DNA from: Chalara sp. BL73
Lineage: Eukaryota; Ascomycota; Leotiomycetes; Helotiales
Assembly: GCA_918026815.1 (NCBI GenBank)
Contig: CAKJVC010000068.1
Coordinates: forward strand, 1,240,001-1,304,000
Length of the DNA: 64,000 nt
Direction: 5' to 3'
Made by a program: the position numbers and the translations under genes. Positions 11,405 through 21,710 of this stretch are shown in pieces (position 1 is the stretch's first letter; the number at the start of each line of letters is the position of its first letter). The notes under the pieces are model-generated. The model did not search any database, was not told where the DNA came from, and saw nothing but the letters and a program-made list of their open reading frames with translations.

Positions 11405-12543
11405 TTAGTTAAGCTTTTCATACTCCCACACTACTTCAAATCCAAGTGATTCATAGAATCCCCGGATGACAACCCAGTCAATGAAAACACCACTCATACC
11501 TCTCTCCTGAAGGCCAAGTTATCAGCAGTGTATCCACGACATATGAACGACTGACACGGGTTTGGGTTGAATCGTAAACTTGCCTTCATGTTCTTCATGG
11601 CAGCAACAAGCATCGCTTGGCCGATTCCCTGACCTCTAGCATCCTTATCAATACCCACACAAGCAATCAAGCCAGTTTTATCACTAGCAGGACACAACGG
11701 CAGAAATGCAAAATTGTCACAAAGGATTGACGACGGCGAACACATCAATGTCCAACCGACCTGCTCGCCTGCAGCATTGAAAGTAACCATGACTTCGTGG
11801 TGGAGGTTTCTGGCTGCTATTGCCTCGTAGCAATCAATCCAAGGTTGGTTACTGTGAAAGTTTGCTCGCTGTTTCGTCATGCATTCTTCATACAGACTGG
11901 GAGACCAAGGTGAGAAAGTCAAGGGAAGCTTAGATACACGGTCAAGGAGTTCAGGACTAGCGACTTCGATGGAGATATCACGATAGAGATCTCTAGCAGT
12001 TGGATCCTGAGAAATTGCGACTAATCAGTACTTGAAAGAGACAGTTTCCAAGTTACGAATTGTGATTACCTTTGATACGGAGAAACCTGCCCATTGTCAG
12101 CTGTAATTCTCGTAATAACCCAGACTAGAACAGTGACAAGCATGAAGTTTACCTAAATGGGAGAAGAACTCTATGGCACCGGTGAATTCCTTGGGTACAC
12201 CTGGCCAGAACCTCGGGAAGACAGAGTTGACTTCATATATAACCTGAGAGCCAGCAACCAATTTCGAGCTTGCTAGCTTCTGTGCCTCTTCCACTAATAA
12301 CTTGCCGATGCCTTTTCTCCTCTCCTCTGGGAGAACCCCAACACAGGCAAGCCGTCCCTTTCCATCCTCTACGTACAATATGCAGAAGCCGAATGGGTGA
12401 ATCACATGACTTCCCGTTTGGTGACGAAGGATTCTCGCCAAACGGTCACGTTGGATGGGCCAGGTTGTGAAGATTCTATCCCAGTTTTCGGAAATGAGAC
12501 TGACATCTTCCTCGGAGCCAGTGAATGGACGTATGTTGGACAT
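11405..12543 (-). CDS. tandem GNAT acetyltransferase (two GNAT domains)
   Basis: Four exons, 12543-12153, 12086-12070, 12006-11584 and 11503-11405, give 309 aa. Two acetyl-CoA binding signatures of the R/Q-x-x-G-x-G/A type are visible. One is in PEERRKGIGKLLVEEA near residue 80, the other in KDARGQGIGQAMLVAA near residue 260. Each is followed by a GFYESLG- or FFSHLGF-type beta-bulge region, so the protein is a duplicated GNAT fold rather than one domain. The substrate is unknown. The second exon is only 17 bases. The third intron (11583-11504) begins with GC in the context AAG|GCAAGT, the standard form of a GC-AG donor, and removing it restores the expected join before GVFIDWVVIRGFYE. A model without this intron would truncate the second domain. 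Confidence 0.82.
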
Positions 12544-13165
12544 GTCAAGATATGCGATAAGCCAAAAGTAGATATAAGTAGAAGGACAAAATCCTCAGCC
12601 GACGAATAAAACTGAAGAAGGATAAGAGACCTGGTAGGGAAGCTGGTATCGTATGGACCTTTGCGATGTGACCCTAGATCCCTTTGATATGCAATGGCCT
12701 TCTCGTTTCGAGCAACAAAACCCTAATCTGATTCAGGAAGATAGATTAGCAACGCTTTCGTGGCGGCTAATATAGCGAGTCAGTCTCGATGGCTTTTGAT
12801 TTCCACAATTGAGCTTACGGGCAGTGGGCTAAGATGTAGTGGCTATAAGTTTATACAAGCTAGCTAGGTATTATATTCTATCAGAAGACGTTATAGATCC
12901 GACGACGCATTAATATAATTCGCTCAGCCTCAGGAGGTCCTCAGTTTGAGTAACTACAGAGTAAGTAAGATCCATGGACGTGCTCATAAGTGGAATGCCT
13001 ATTATATGTGGCCTGAAAAACGAGGCACTCAGTCTGCATGCTGAAGGATACGTAGAGAGGCGGAAAAAGTCAAACACTCCTCCCAAGCTAAATCTGGGCT
13101 GTGACATTTATGCAGTATGATGCCGGAATTTTAATTTATTTATGCTATGCGACTGGAGTGGAGTC
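12544..13165. other. intergenic
   Basis: About 0.6 kb. It contains the promoter of the GNAT gene and the 3' flank of the helicase gene. A 65-codon minus-strand ORF at 12910-13107 has no recognisable features. Confidence 0.45.
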
Positions 13166-16100
13166 TTATTGCACAACCCAGCCTTTACCAGGCATCTTTC
13201 TTTGCTTAACTTTTCTCGCTGGAAGAGGCCATCCCATCCCACCCACTCCTTCAGCTTTTAGATATGGAATTACCCAGCACTCTCTGATTTCTTCCACGCT
13301 GCTCGTTGCTTCAGTTCTGGACATGACCTCTTTGATCGGCTTCCCGTAGTCGATCAAAGGCGTTCCTTTTGCTAATGCCGCTAACTGGTTGCCGCTGATA
13401 TCAGTTAATGCGTGCATTCGAGTTTTCGGTATCCTTCCCTCTTTTGAAATAGTAGCACGCTGTAGATACGAGTATATAATATATGGAGGGCATTCTGTGG
13501 TGCTGAGGTGGGAGAGTGGCGATGAAGGATGGATATAGACAGCCTTCTCCTCCTCATCATATCTTGTGTGAGATGGCACCAGAGTCAGGTAGGGCACATC
13601 AATAGCGCGAGCGGGTTTTCTATAGCCAGTTGGGGGATTAGGCGCCAAATCAGCCCGCATAGCAATATGATCGATGAAGCCTGTAGCTACCATCTGTTTC
13701 AGAGCCTTCACCTGCTTTGTTGAAGGGGGTGCAAGCTTATCTTGAAATTTTAAACCAGCAAACGCTGCAATATGCGTCTTGAGAAGGTTTGTAATTTGAC
13801 TTCTCAATTGCTGGATCTCTTTCAAAACTTTGTATCGGACATAATGTGCCTGGCACCAAGCTTCTGTGGGTTCATGTGCAAATTCGCCCACTACTTGCAA
13901 GAGCTTGATTGCATCGGACTTATCATCGAGAAAGCAGAAATCTTTCTGGACTTTATTGAACTTGCGTTTGATGATATTTCGCGCTTCCTGCTGGATACGG
14001 TCTTCATTCGTAAAGTAAGCATCCTCTTCCTTCTCTACAGCAGCAGGAACGACTTGATTTTCCGGAATAAATACGTCGGCTGCAGAAAGCCCAGCAACAA
14101 GTGCAACAGTGTACGGTAAACAGTCATGAAGATGGCCAACAAGCAGAATTCTCGAGAATCGTGGTGAGAGCGGGAAGATCGACATCGTAGCTCCGGTCGA
14201 GGTAATATGTCCCGCTGGAGAGAGAGCAGACAAGTATTTGAGAAGTTTCTCGGAATTTTCTAGACTTATCCGGTCCGGTGGCGTTGGAAATGGGAAGTTT
14301 ACCACCCTCTGTAAATTCATTGATTTTAATTGCAGCACAACACCTTCAATCGGCATGTGTAGTATCTCAGGTTCTGCAAACTCTTCAAAATCTCGTTCAA
14401 AAACTGCAGATGAGTATAACCTATAGCAATGTCCAGGACCCGTACGTCCAGCACGTCCAGCGCGCTGACTCGCACTGGCTTTGCTGATCCAACCAATTTC
14501 AAAACTCTGTACTCCCGTTACTTGATCATATTTTCGTTCCTTAGACCGACCACAATCAAAGACATATCGAACGCCTGGTATGGTAAGACTCGTCTCTGCC
14601 ACATTGGTAGCTAGAACGACAAGGCGCGACCCTTCTGGAGGAGGATCGAACACTCGTAATTGCTCACGATTAGGTAGCATTGAGTAGAGTGGCAGAACAT
14701 GCATCTTCGCCGGGCCCGAGCCTGTCTCTTCGCCATCTTCGGCGACATCAAACTCATCTTCATCATTAATATTGATTTCCACATCATCGTCGTTATCATA
14801 GTTATCCTCATAAAGTGTAGCCCCGTCCTGAATTTCGCCAAAGTCTACATCTTCTGCTTCAAGAGGCCGCTCTTTACCGGATACTGACACTCGAGGCTCA
14901 ACCGCAATCGCACCCTTTCCAAACGCTTCTTTCAGACGTTTGCTGAGCTGTGTAATCTCATTCTGTCCAGTGAGGAAGACAAGAAATGCTCCCGGCGGTA
15001 GCTTTTTATGACCGTTGCTAATCTTTCGGAACATCTCATCAACGTAGTTGTGGTGTGTTTTCCGTGAGAAGTGTATAGTAACAGAATACTGTCTACCTTC
15101 GACTTCGAGTACAGGAGGTTGGATCGGGAACAAAGCCGAATTTTCAGTAAAATCTGTTACCCGCAATGTTGCGGACATAATAATTAACTTCAGAGGTTTT
15201 ACCTCCGCAGTCTTCGACGCCTCTTCTTTTCGTAGTTTTACAACACGACTGAGCATGGCTATCAGAATATCGGTGTTTAAGCTTCGTTCATGAGCTTCAT
15301 CAATTATAATTGCAGAATACTTCTTCAGCAGGAAATCTTGTGATACTTCTCTGAGAAGAACACCGTCTGTCATGAACTTGACAGCCGTCTGTGGTCCTAC
15401 CGTGCCCTCAAAACGGATTTGGAAAGCAACTTTTTGCTCATGACCACCTAGTTCGTCTCCTACACGTTTTGACATACTGACAGCAGCCACTCGCCTCGGC
15501 TGTGTTACTCCAACCATACCCGGCGTGTGTGGAGACGATCCATAGCCTGCCTCAAACAAGAACTGCGGAACTTGAGTTGTTTTCCCAGAGCCAGTCGCGC
15601 CGCATAAAACAACCACATCGTTGTCGTGTATTGCTTCCATTATTTTCTGTTCTTCTGCAACCACAGGAAGCTGTAATCGAGCTTGCTGAATGTTTGGTAG
15701 CCTCTCTATCGTAACACTGAATGCTTTTCGATCCGTATTCTTAGTTGGCTGAAGCTCTGCCGGCAAAGGGTCTTGCTCTAGGTCTCTAGGCATGAACCCT
15801 GCGACTTTGGGGGTTTTTGTAGCCATTGCAACATTTGATACTGGGTCGTAGCCAAGAGCCTTATTTAATTGCTGGCTTGCCCAGTTTTTAAAAGCAGAGG
15901 ATCTTTCACCCTCGAACTTCACTTCTTCAGAGTCGCTCTCATCCGACGACACATCTGAGGAACCGTCCTCTTCACTTTCTGCAATGCCACGGCTTCTAGA
16001 TTCTGCCTCTTCATTCCCACTGAGTGAGCTTTCGTCTGAACCATCCTGGTCCTCTTCGCTCTCTATAGAGTCATCGTCGGTGCCCATCTCCGAAGAAGAG

Positions 16101-16780
16101 CTGAATCCCTCCCACTCTGGCTCTGCCACTGGCTCTGTGGTGAATGACACTTTTGAGGCAATGCCTCCCCTTCGTTTCCTTTTCTTCAGCAACGGTTTGC
16201 CCTCTGCATCGACTTCTAGAGGCCTCTTCAACCCTGCCCCAACTATAATCATTGGTTTTGATGCATCTTCGGAAGTGATAGTCTGTCTTTGAAAAAGCTC
16301 TCTACTTTCAGTCTCATCATCTGAAGAAGGCTTGTCTGGCACTTCTCTCACAACTCTCTTCTCAAAGAGAATATCCTCATTATCTCCGTCAAGGTCGATA
16401 CCAGCTTGGTTGTCCCTTAGCGCCCTCACAAATCGCTCTCGCTGCGTCTCTCGTTTTTGGCCCAGCTTACTACTGCTTTGATAAAGACTGGTATCTATTG
16501 CTGAATCCGCGAGTTTCTCGAGAAGAATTCTGTTCTCATCCTTTTTTAGCTTGGTCTCGATGTATTTCTCCAGTCTTTTGGCTTTCTTTCCAGTAAGTTT
16601 AGTTCCTTCTTTCCTCAATTCCTCCCTGAGCTGGCGCCTTTTCTCCTCGATCTCGGTTTTCGAGGCAGACACATGTTCCAGAACGTTTGAGTCAACTTCG
16701 GCTGCTGTAGACTTATTTTTTGATCTCTGTCGGTCTAGTACCTTTCGCTTTCGTTGCCTGGGCTTGAAAACTGGTGCCAT
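13166..16780 (-). CDS. ECM16: DEAH-box RNA helicase of the 90S pre-ribosome, ECM16/DHR1 (DHX37) type
   Basis: A single uninterrupted exon of 1204 aa. The basic N-terminus begins MAPVFKPRQRKRKVLDRQ, followed by an acidic Ser/Asp/Glu-rich stretch (about residues 215-285). Helicase motifs are in order: GATGSGKT near 392, DEAH near 493, SAT near 536, and QRAGRAGRTGPG near 773. HA2/OB-fold domains and a conserved C-terminus follow. An acidic insertion of about 35 residues (near 650-687) lies between the two RecA lobes. In yeast the orthologue acts in the nucleolus, where it dismantles the U3 snoRNA-pre-rRNA duplex during 40S assembly. Length and N-terminal sequence fit the ECM16/DHX37 branch better than other DEAH helicases (PRP2/16/22/43). 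The gene is divergent from the proteasome chaperone gene across 216 bases, so the two may share a promoter. Confidence 0.93.
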   Translation of the reverse strand: MAPVFKPRQRKRKVLDRQRSKNKSTAAEVDSNVLEHVSASKTEIEEKRRQLREELRKEGTKLTGKKAKRLEKYIETKLKKDENRILLEKLADSAIDTSLYQSSSKLGQKRETQRERFVRALRDNQAGIDLDGDNEDILFEKRVVREVPDKPSSDDETESRELFQRQTITSEDASKPMIIVGAGLKRPLEVDAEGKPLLKKRKRRGGIASKVSFTTEPVAEPEWEGFSSSSEMGTDDDSIESEEDQDGSDESSLSGNEEAESRSRGIAESEEDGSSDVSSDESDSEEVKFEGERSSAFKNWASQQLNKALGYDPVSNVAMATKTPKVAGFMPRDLEQDPLPAELQPTKNTDRKAFSVTIERLPNIQQARLQLPVVAEEQKIMEAIHDNDVVVLCGATGSGKTTQVPQFLFEAGYGSSPHTPGMVGVTQPRRVAAVSMSKRVGDELGGHEQKVAFQIRFEGTVGPQTAVKFMTDGVLLREVSQDFLLKKYSAIIIDEAHERSLNTDILIAMLSRVVKLRKEEASKTAEVKPLKLIIMSATLRVTDFTENSALFPIQPPVLEVEGRQYSVTIHFSRKTHHNYVDEMFRKISNGHKKLPPGAFLVFLTGQNEITQLSKRLKEAFGKGAIAVEPRVSVSGKERPLEAEDVDFGEIQDGATLYEDNYDNDDDVEININDEDEFDVAEDGEETGSGPAKMHVLPLYSMLPNREQLRVFDPPPEGSRLVVLATNVAETSLTIPGVRYVFDCGRSKERKYDQVTGVQSFEIGWISKASASQRAGRAGRTGPGHCYRLYSSAVFERDFEEFAEPEILHMPIEGVVLQLKSMNLQRVVNFPFPTPPDRISLENSEKLLKYLSALSPAGHITSTGATMSIFPLSPRFSRILLVGHLHDCLPYTVALVAGLSAADVFIPENQVVPAAVEKEEDAYFTNEDRIQQEARNIIKRKFNKVQKDFCFLDDKSDAIKLLQVVGEFAHEPTEAWCQAHYVRYKVLKEIQQLRSQITNLLKTHIAAFAGLKFQDKLAPPSTKQVKALKQMVATGFIDHIAMRADLAPNPPTGYRKPARAIDVPYLTLVPSHTRYDEEEKAVYIHPSSPLSHLSTTECPPYIIYSYLQRATISKEGRIPKTRMHALTDISGNQLAALAKGTPLIDYGKPIKEVMSRTEATSSVEEIRECWVIPYLKAEGVGGMGWPLPARKVKQRKMPGKGWVVQ

Positions 16781-16996
16781 GATGGCAATTGAATGATGTC
16801 GAGCTCATAGAGTGCTATTGCAAGCCCGGCGCAATGCGACCAACTTTTTTCGATAAGGGAATTGTTATCGGTGGCAGAAAACTGTCCCCGCATTTTGCTA
16901 TCAACACACTCCGTGAGATTAGACAAGGCTGAGGCGGCTCAACTTGAAGCACCAAATTCACACCGATGTTCTACAATTTCATACAATCCATAAGTC
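16781..16996. promoter_or_regulatory. shared divergent promoter, ECM16 / PBA3
   Basis: These 216 bases are the only space between two divergent start codons. No clear TATA box is present, as is common for housekeeping genes. Which elements drive which gene cannot be told by eye. Confidence 0.5.
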
Positions 16997-17536
16997 ATGT
17001 CTTTACCAACGCTTTCCTCAGGCGTAACAGATATTGGACTCAATGAGGATATTAAAGAAACCCCCTTTCCCGCAGCAACTAAGTTTGCCGCTGGAGTTGT
17101 TCGTGGTGTAGAAACTGATGTTTCCTCTGTTTATTTCGTGGACAAGATATTAATCACTATTACTCAAGGGGGACGTTTGTCGCAATGGGTATGTAGTGTT
17201 ATCCACGCATATCCGCCATAATTCTGATGCGTTTTCCTGCCACAGATCCAAGTTCCACTAGCTTCTGCATCACCTGCTATCTTTGATACCACACTCCCAG
17301 CGGCAGACGGAGATATGCTGCCTCTTAGTCATCTCAACCCGAAGACTCTTCTTGGAGCAGGCGGCGATCAGCGTGAAACAGTCGGTCATCTATATGCAAG
17401 TCAAATCTCTACCGCAATTGCAAATAGAAATCCTGAGGAATCCAGAACGGTTGTGGTTGGCCTTGGGTTTGAGAAAATTGATTTGGAACGAGAAGCGTTC
17501 TTTGACATCTTGGAACTGGTACATAAGGTCATATGA
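16997..17536 (+). CDS. proteasome assembly chaperone 3 (PAC3/Pba3/Irc25 family)
   Basis: Two exons, 16997-17188 and 17246-17536, give 160 aa, close to the usual family length. The intron has a GTATGT donor and a CCACAG acceptor, and joins phase 0. The protein shows the family pattern: an N-terminal beta-rich half with FVDKILITITQGGRLSQW near residue 47-64, a conserved PLASASP segment straight after the intron, and a C-terminal VVVGLGFEK strand followed by a helix. In yeast Pba3 pairs with Pba4 and helps build the alpha ring of the 20S proteasome in the cytosol and nucleus. Assignment rests on this pattern and on length. I am fairly sure of the family, less so of orthology. Confidence 0.8.
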
Positions 17537-17691
17537 GTCAATCTCACCTAGGAATCACATTTCTTTATAAATGAATGTCGTTTTTAATTCGAGGATTATG
17601 TCAATCATGTTCTAGTAAGCACCTTCCCAAAATTTACTTGAAGATACGCATATTAACCATAGTAGTAGACTAGACTATAATGGCCGCAGCA

Positions 17692-19091
17692 TTAGGCACT
17701 TGTGCCTTCGATGCCATCTCTCTGTTTTTGCAAGGCAGCTTCTTGCGCTTTGAATCGAAGCTGGCACCCTAGTTTGAGGTTAGACAATGGATCAAGAGCA
17801 TTGACAGTGGACTCACAATCGCCACATGAAATCGGTTCATATTTGGCCGGATTACTCTCTGATACGCAGGACGGGATCACTCCCTCTACGCAATTAAAGT
17901 TGAGCCCTGAAATATTAGTACTTAGAGCAGGTGCTAGCAAAAGGATCCTACCGAAAAAGAATGGCATGGAGACCCGTTCGGTTGTTGTCTTGTTGTAAAC
18001 TCGATGCACAGTCGAGATATAAGTGTCATTACAAATCCTCATCAGAAAATCCCCTATGTTTACAACGATGGTACCCTCAACAGGGGTCGCCATGATCCAC
18101 TGCCCTTCTTTACTGAGAATCTGCAACCCGCCAGTCATGTCCTGCCATAATAAGGTGAACAATTGCAGATCCGTATGGCTGCCGAGCCCAATATCGTTGT
18201 TTTTTGTTTCTTCCTCTGTTCTGGATGGGTAGTAGTTGAAAACACCATCTGCTCCAGGATATGTTGTCCTACTGTCGAAATAGTTTTCCTCCAGATCTAG
18301 AGATAGCGCAAACAATTTGACAAGCTTTCTAGCAAGAGTTAGGCAAGTTGCCCAACTATATATTGTTAGTAGTCTCGCAAAAGCACCCTCAACGCCTCCT
18401 GGGCCTCGATGCACTGAGCATACGTACTATTTCAATACCTCTTCCTTGAAGTTAGGCAAATGTGCGTTTCCCTCCCAAACAAAATCCTCTCCTCGAATCC
18501 AAGGTTTGACCTCAGGTGGCACAGATGCAAGATCTTTTGTTTCCGGGTCATACTGGGGAGAATACCGCCAGCCCAGCTGCTTTCAATAAGCTGTCGATAC
18601 GTAGAATCAAGTTGGAAGTGGCTTACGGATTCTTTGACATCAAGTCCTTCGCTGTTATTGACAAGTGTGGATTTAGGGCCATTGTATCCATTGAAATACT
18701 TTGATTGATCTTGAGAGACCTTCATCTTCAAATGCGTAGGCTGTCTAAAAAAGCTGCATTGTTTCTGTTAGCGATACTCTTTAATGCGAAGGATGGTGAT
18801 GGCTAACGCTAATAGTTGCTTCCTTGCATTGGCAATGATCTCCTCGTCTATTCCGTGGTTTTTAATGTAGAAGAATCCTGTGTTCACGGCAGCTGCTCTT
18901 ATCTCTTCAGCGAGAGCCCTTCTCTCCTGAAGCGTAGATTTATGCAGCGGTTCCAGATCAATGATTGGAATTTCTTCTGCTGTGCAAGCCCTGGGTGGGA
19001 TATTGAGAACATCTCGAAAAACCGACCCATATGCTGTGCGAAGCTCTAGCTTTGAGATTGAGAGGGGACAGATTGTGGTTGTGCTTGTCAT
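17692..19091 (-). CDS. 2-oxoglutarate/Fe(II)-dependent dioxygenase, isopenicillin-N-synthase-like
   Basis: Six exons, 19091-18808, 18753-18627, 18576-18428, 18355-17952, 17906-17817 and 17768-17692, give 376 aa. The N-terminal DIOX_N part (IPIIDLEPL, GFFYIKNHGI) is followed by the jelly-roll core. The metal ligands are His247, Asp249 (SHTDLQ) and His304 (TVHRVYN). The 2-oxoglutarate-binding pair is Arg314/Ser316 (ERVS). The protein should be a soluble hydroxylase or desaturase, often linked to secondary metabolism or detoxification; the substrate is unknown. At exon 3 two acceptors three bases apart (18580 or 18577) are both possible and change one codon. The C-terminus is cysteine-containing (SCGDWCQLRF), as in related fungal proteins. 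No truncation is seen. Confidence 0.87.
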
Positions 19092-20189
19092 TCTTAGTTT
19101 GGGATGTTTATTTTCTGATAGAAATATATCTACTTGATTTTCTGAAAATAAAGGAATCTCAAGAAGGTCTTATACTTCCTGCGAAACCTTACCTGTTGTT
19201 GGCTCTCGTACCTGGGGCAAATATTAAGCATCTCCTTTGATAACCGTCGGGCTTGACCTCCACACACATGCACAACCCCACTTTCATCTTATACTGGAAT
19301 TGAGTTAGGGAGTTGGGGGAGGTTTGTCTGCGTGATATGCTTATTTGCATTCTTGACATCGTAACTCTGAACTGTAATAGAGCTCATATGACATGTAGTA
19401 TGCGACTGGAACTTCTGGTCTTTGCAATCAATGACGGCCAATAGCCTGCTAGTGAATAGACATCGTTCATAAGACATTTCCAAGCTTTCTAGGACGCCAA
19501 TTACTGGAAGTAGATATTACATTCTCTACGCTGACCAAGCTCTACTGCAAACTCAAATTCAGATATCCAAAAAGAATATAAGCCTTGGCGCAATGAACCT
19601 GGCCGTAAGCACGAAATTTGAGCCTTCTTACCAATGTGACCAGATATCCGCTCAATCGACTCTGCGATATCGCTTCAAGCCTTTATCTACCCTTGCTTAA
19701 CGGGAAATCTCTGATCCCCCTACTGAAACCGAAACTGGTCGACAAAGGAATCGGGTCCGGGGACGCAAAGAGATGTAGCGACACATCTCTAGTGTAGCAA
19801 GCTAAAAAGTCAGACGTGCAACACTTTTTTACATTCGGGTTTTGAATGGTTCTTGAAACGGTTAAATGTGATGTTGGGGCCTTTCATATGCAAGCTAATT
19901 ATCTATAGAGAGCGTTATATAGGAGCCGGTGTTTTGATAGTGGCCGTGTACCCCCTGCGCTTTGTTCCAAACGTTAAACATCGAAACGGTTAGACTCCAC
20001 ACAGATATAAGCTATCAAAGGAACAGAGCATTCCGCGCGATTGAGGTTTCTCATTTTGGCATTCTGTTCATTCATTGAGTAGATTATCAGAATAATTCTA
20101 GTAGGACTTCCTGTTCTGTCATGCAGGGTATCTTCCGTTCCGCTAACGCCATAAATCAAGATATTAACACCTTCTATCCTTTCCTTCCG
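19092..20189. other. intergenic
   Basis: About 1.1 kb between the dioxygenase start and the MED6 stop. Only short ORFs are present. It holds the dioxygenase promoter; nothing else was recognised. Confidence 0.45.
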
Positions 20190-21226
20190 TTATGTAGGGC
20201 TTATACCACCAGCGCCTGGGGCTTTGCTCTTTTTTTTCTTGGGCTTCGGTGCTCCTCCTGCGGTCAATGGCGTCTTCGGGGTTTTGGCGCTCTTGCTATC
20301 CTTTCTTACAGGTGATATATCTGTCTTCAGCAACGGCATAGCTGCAGGACTGACCTTTGCTGGAACCGAAACGGGTCCTTTGATGACTGGTATTTGTGGA
20401 ATTGGTTTCTCCTTTTCCGGCCTGCCCTTGTGAAAGTTTCCAGGCTCACCGGTAATAGGCCAATCATCCATATATTCGGCATCAAATTGTAATGACCTCA
20501 TGATAGAATCCTCTAATGCTTTCGTGTCGGCATAATTGGATGTTGAATTTGATGTATTTTTTTGAGAATTAGATAAGGAGTCCGGCACTGCTGTATTCTC
20601 TCTACTGCTTCGGCCTTGTTGGGACTCGAGAGACTTTTGAGAAGCCGTTGGAAGTGGCATATATGTGTGCCCTATAGCGGGAGAGAAATTTGGGAGGGAT
20701 TGAGCCAGAGACATGACTTTGGTAACACTCGATATGATAGATGTCTGCGAGTTGTTAGACTAGGCTGAAAACGAAAGATTTGCAGACCTGCCATTCGATT
20801 CTTGAGAATACTTGCCACCGTAGGAGCCATATAAATATTCTCTCCGACAACGTAATACAAGGCATGCGGTGTGATTTCGTCCTCCTTTCCAGGTACCTTC
20901 CTCCGCGTCTGTTTTCTGATGACCCAGACACCTGTTCCAGCTCCAATGCCCGTTTCTGCTGGTTCTTGCACCACCATAAACTCCAATCCAGACATCTTCA
21001 TCAACCTGCTCTCGAATAGCTTTCGTGTTCCCACAACCGCTGGATTCTGCCAATTCTGTACGAATACAATGTGGTTGTTGGATGTCTGATCAAAGAATGG
21101 CGAATATGAGAAATAGAAGAGAATCGTATTGGCATGAAGACCTTGAACGTGGTTCACGATGTCAGAGTCGCGCCATTGGACCTCATCGAGAAGAGGTTCT
21201 CTCTTTGGTAAGTCGTTCTGTGACAT
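20190..21226 (-). CDS. MED6: Mediator complex subunit 6
   Basis: Two exons, 21226-20792 and 20744-20190, give 329 aa. The N-terminal half matches the conserved Med6 fold: WRD.. near residue 18, then LFYFSYSPFFDQTSNN, GLEFMVVQEP and a YYVVGENIYMAPTVASIL segment. The C-terminal half is low-complexity and ends in a Lys-rich stretch (KPKKKKSKAPG). Med6 is a head-module subunit needed for RNA polymerase II transcription. The intron (20791-20745) appears to start with GC (ATG|GCAGGT) and end TCGCAG, with a TCTAAC branch site. No GT donor nearby gives an open frame, so this would be the second GC-AG intron in the window. It is divergent from the BRCT gene. Confidence 0.88.
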
Positions 21227-21710
21227 GATAGATCTCGTGATGATGTTAAAGAAATCGCGAAGCTACGAACACGGTGATGCGTTGCTCAGGGTTGCTGGAT
21301 CAATCCGATTGTCATCCCCCCCCCAAAATTTAAAAAGAAAAAAAAAATTCAGTCTAAGGATAGGCGGGGTCCCTTAGAGAGAAAACGGAACAGAGGTTAA
21401 TTTTCAAGGGCATTGAAGCTCTAAGCAAAGAGGTGAAGGTAAGACGGTAGAATAAGACACAGAGTAAGGCTGAGGCTCGGATGAAGTGGGTGTTGCCCGC
21501 CAAGGCTTCATACACCCCACATTGTGTCCTCGGATGTACAATCAAGATCCTTGGTGGTCCGACTGGTTGTTAGGGGCAACCATACAGCTGCTGCATAATC
21601 AACATAAACACTCGCATACCTCTCAGTCAACAACTCAAACTTCGCATCAACGCGTCAAATGTGATTCAGATACTTTGTTAATTCATTGAAATACTAACCA
21701 TACAGCTAAT
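21227..21710. promoter_or_regulatory. divergent promoter region, MED6 / BRCT gene
   Basis: 484 bases between divergent starts. A homopolymer-rich stretch occurs at about 21317-21350 (a C run followed by A-rich sequence). It may be nucleosome-depleting; no specific factor site was recognised. Confidence 0.45.
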
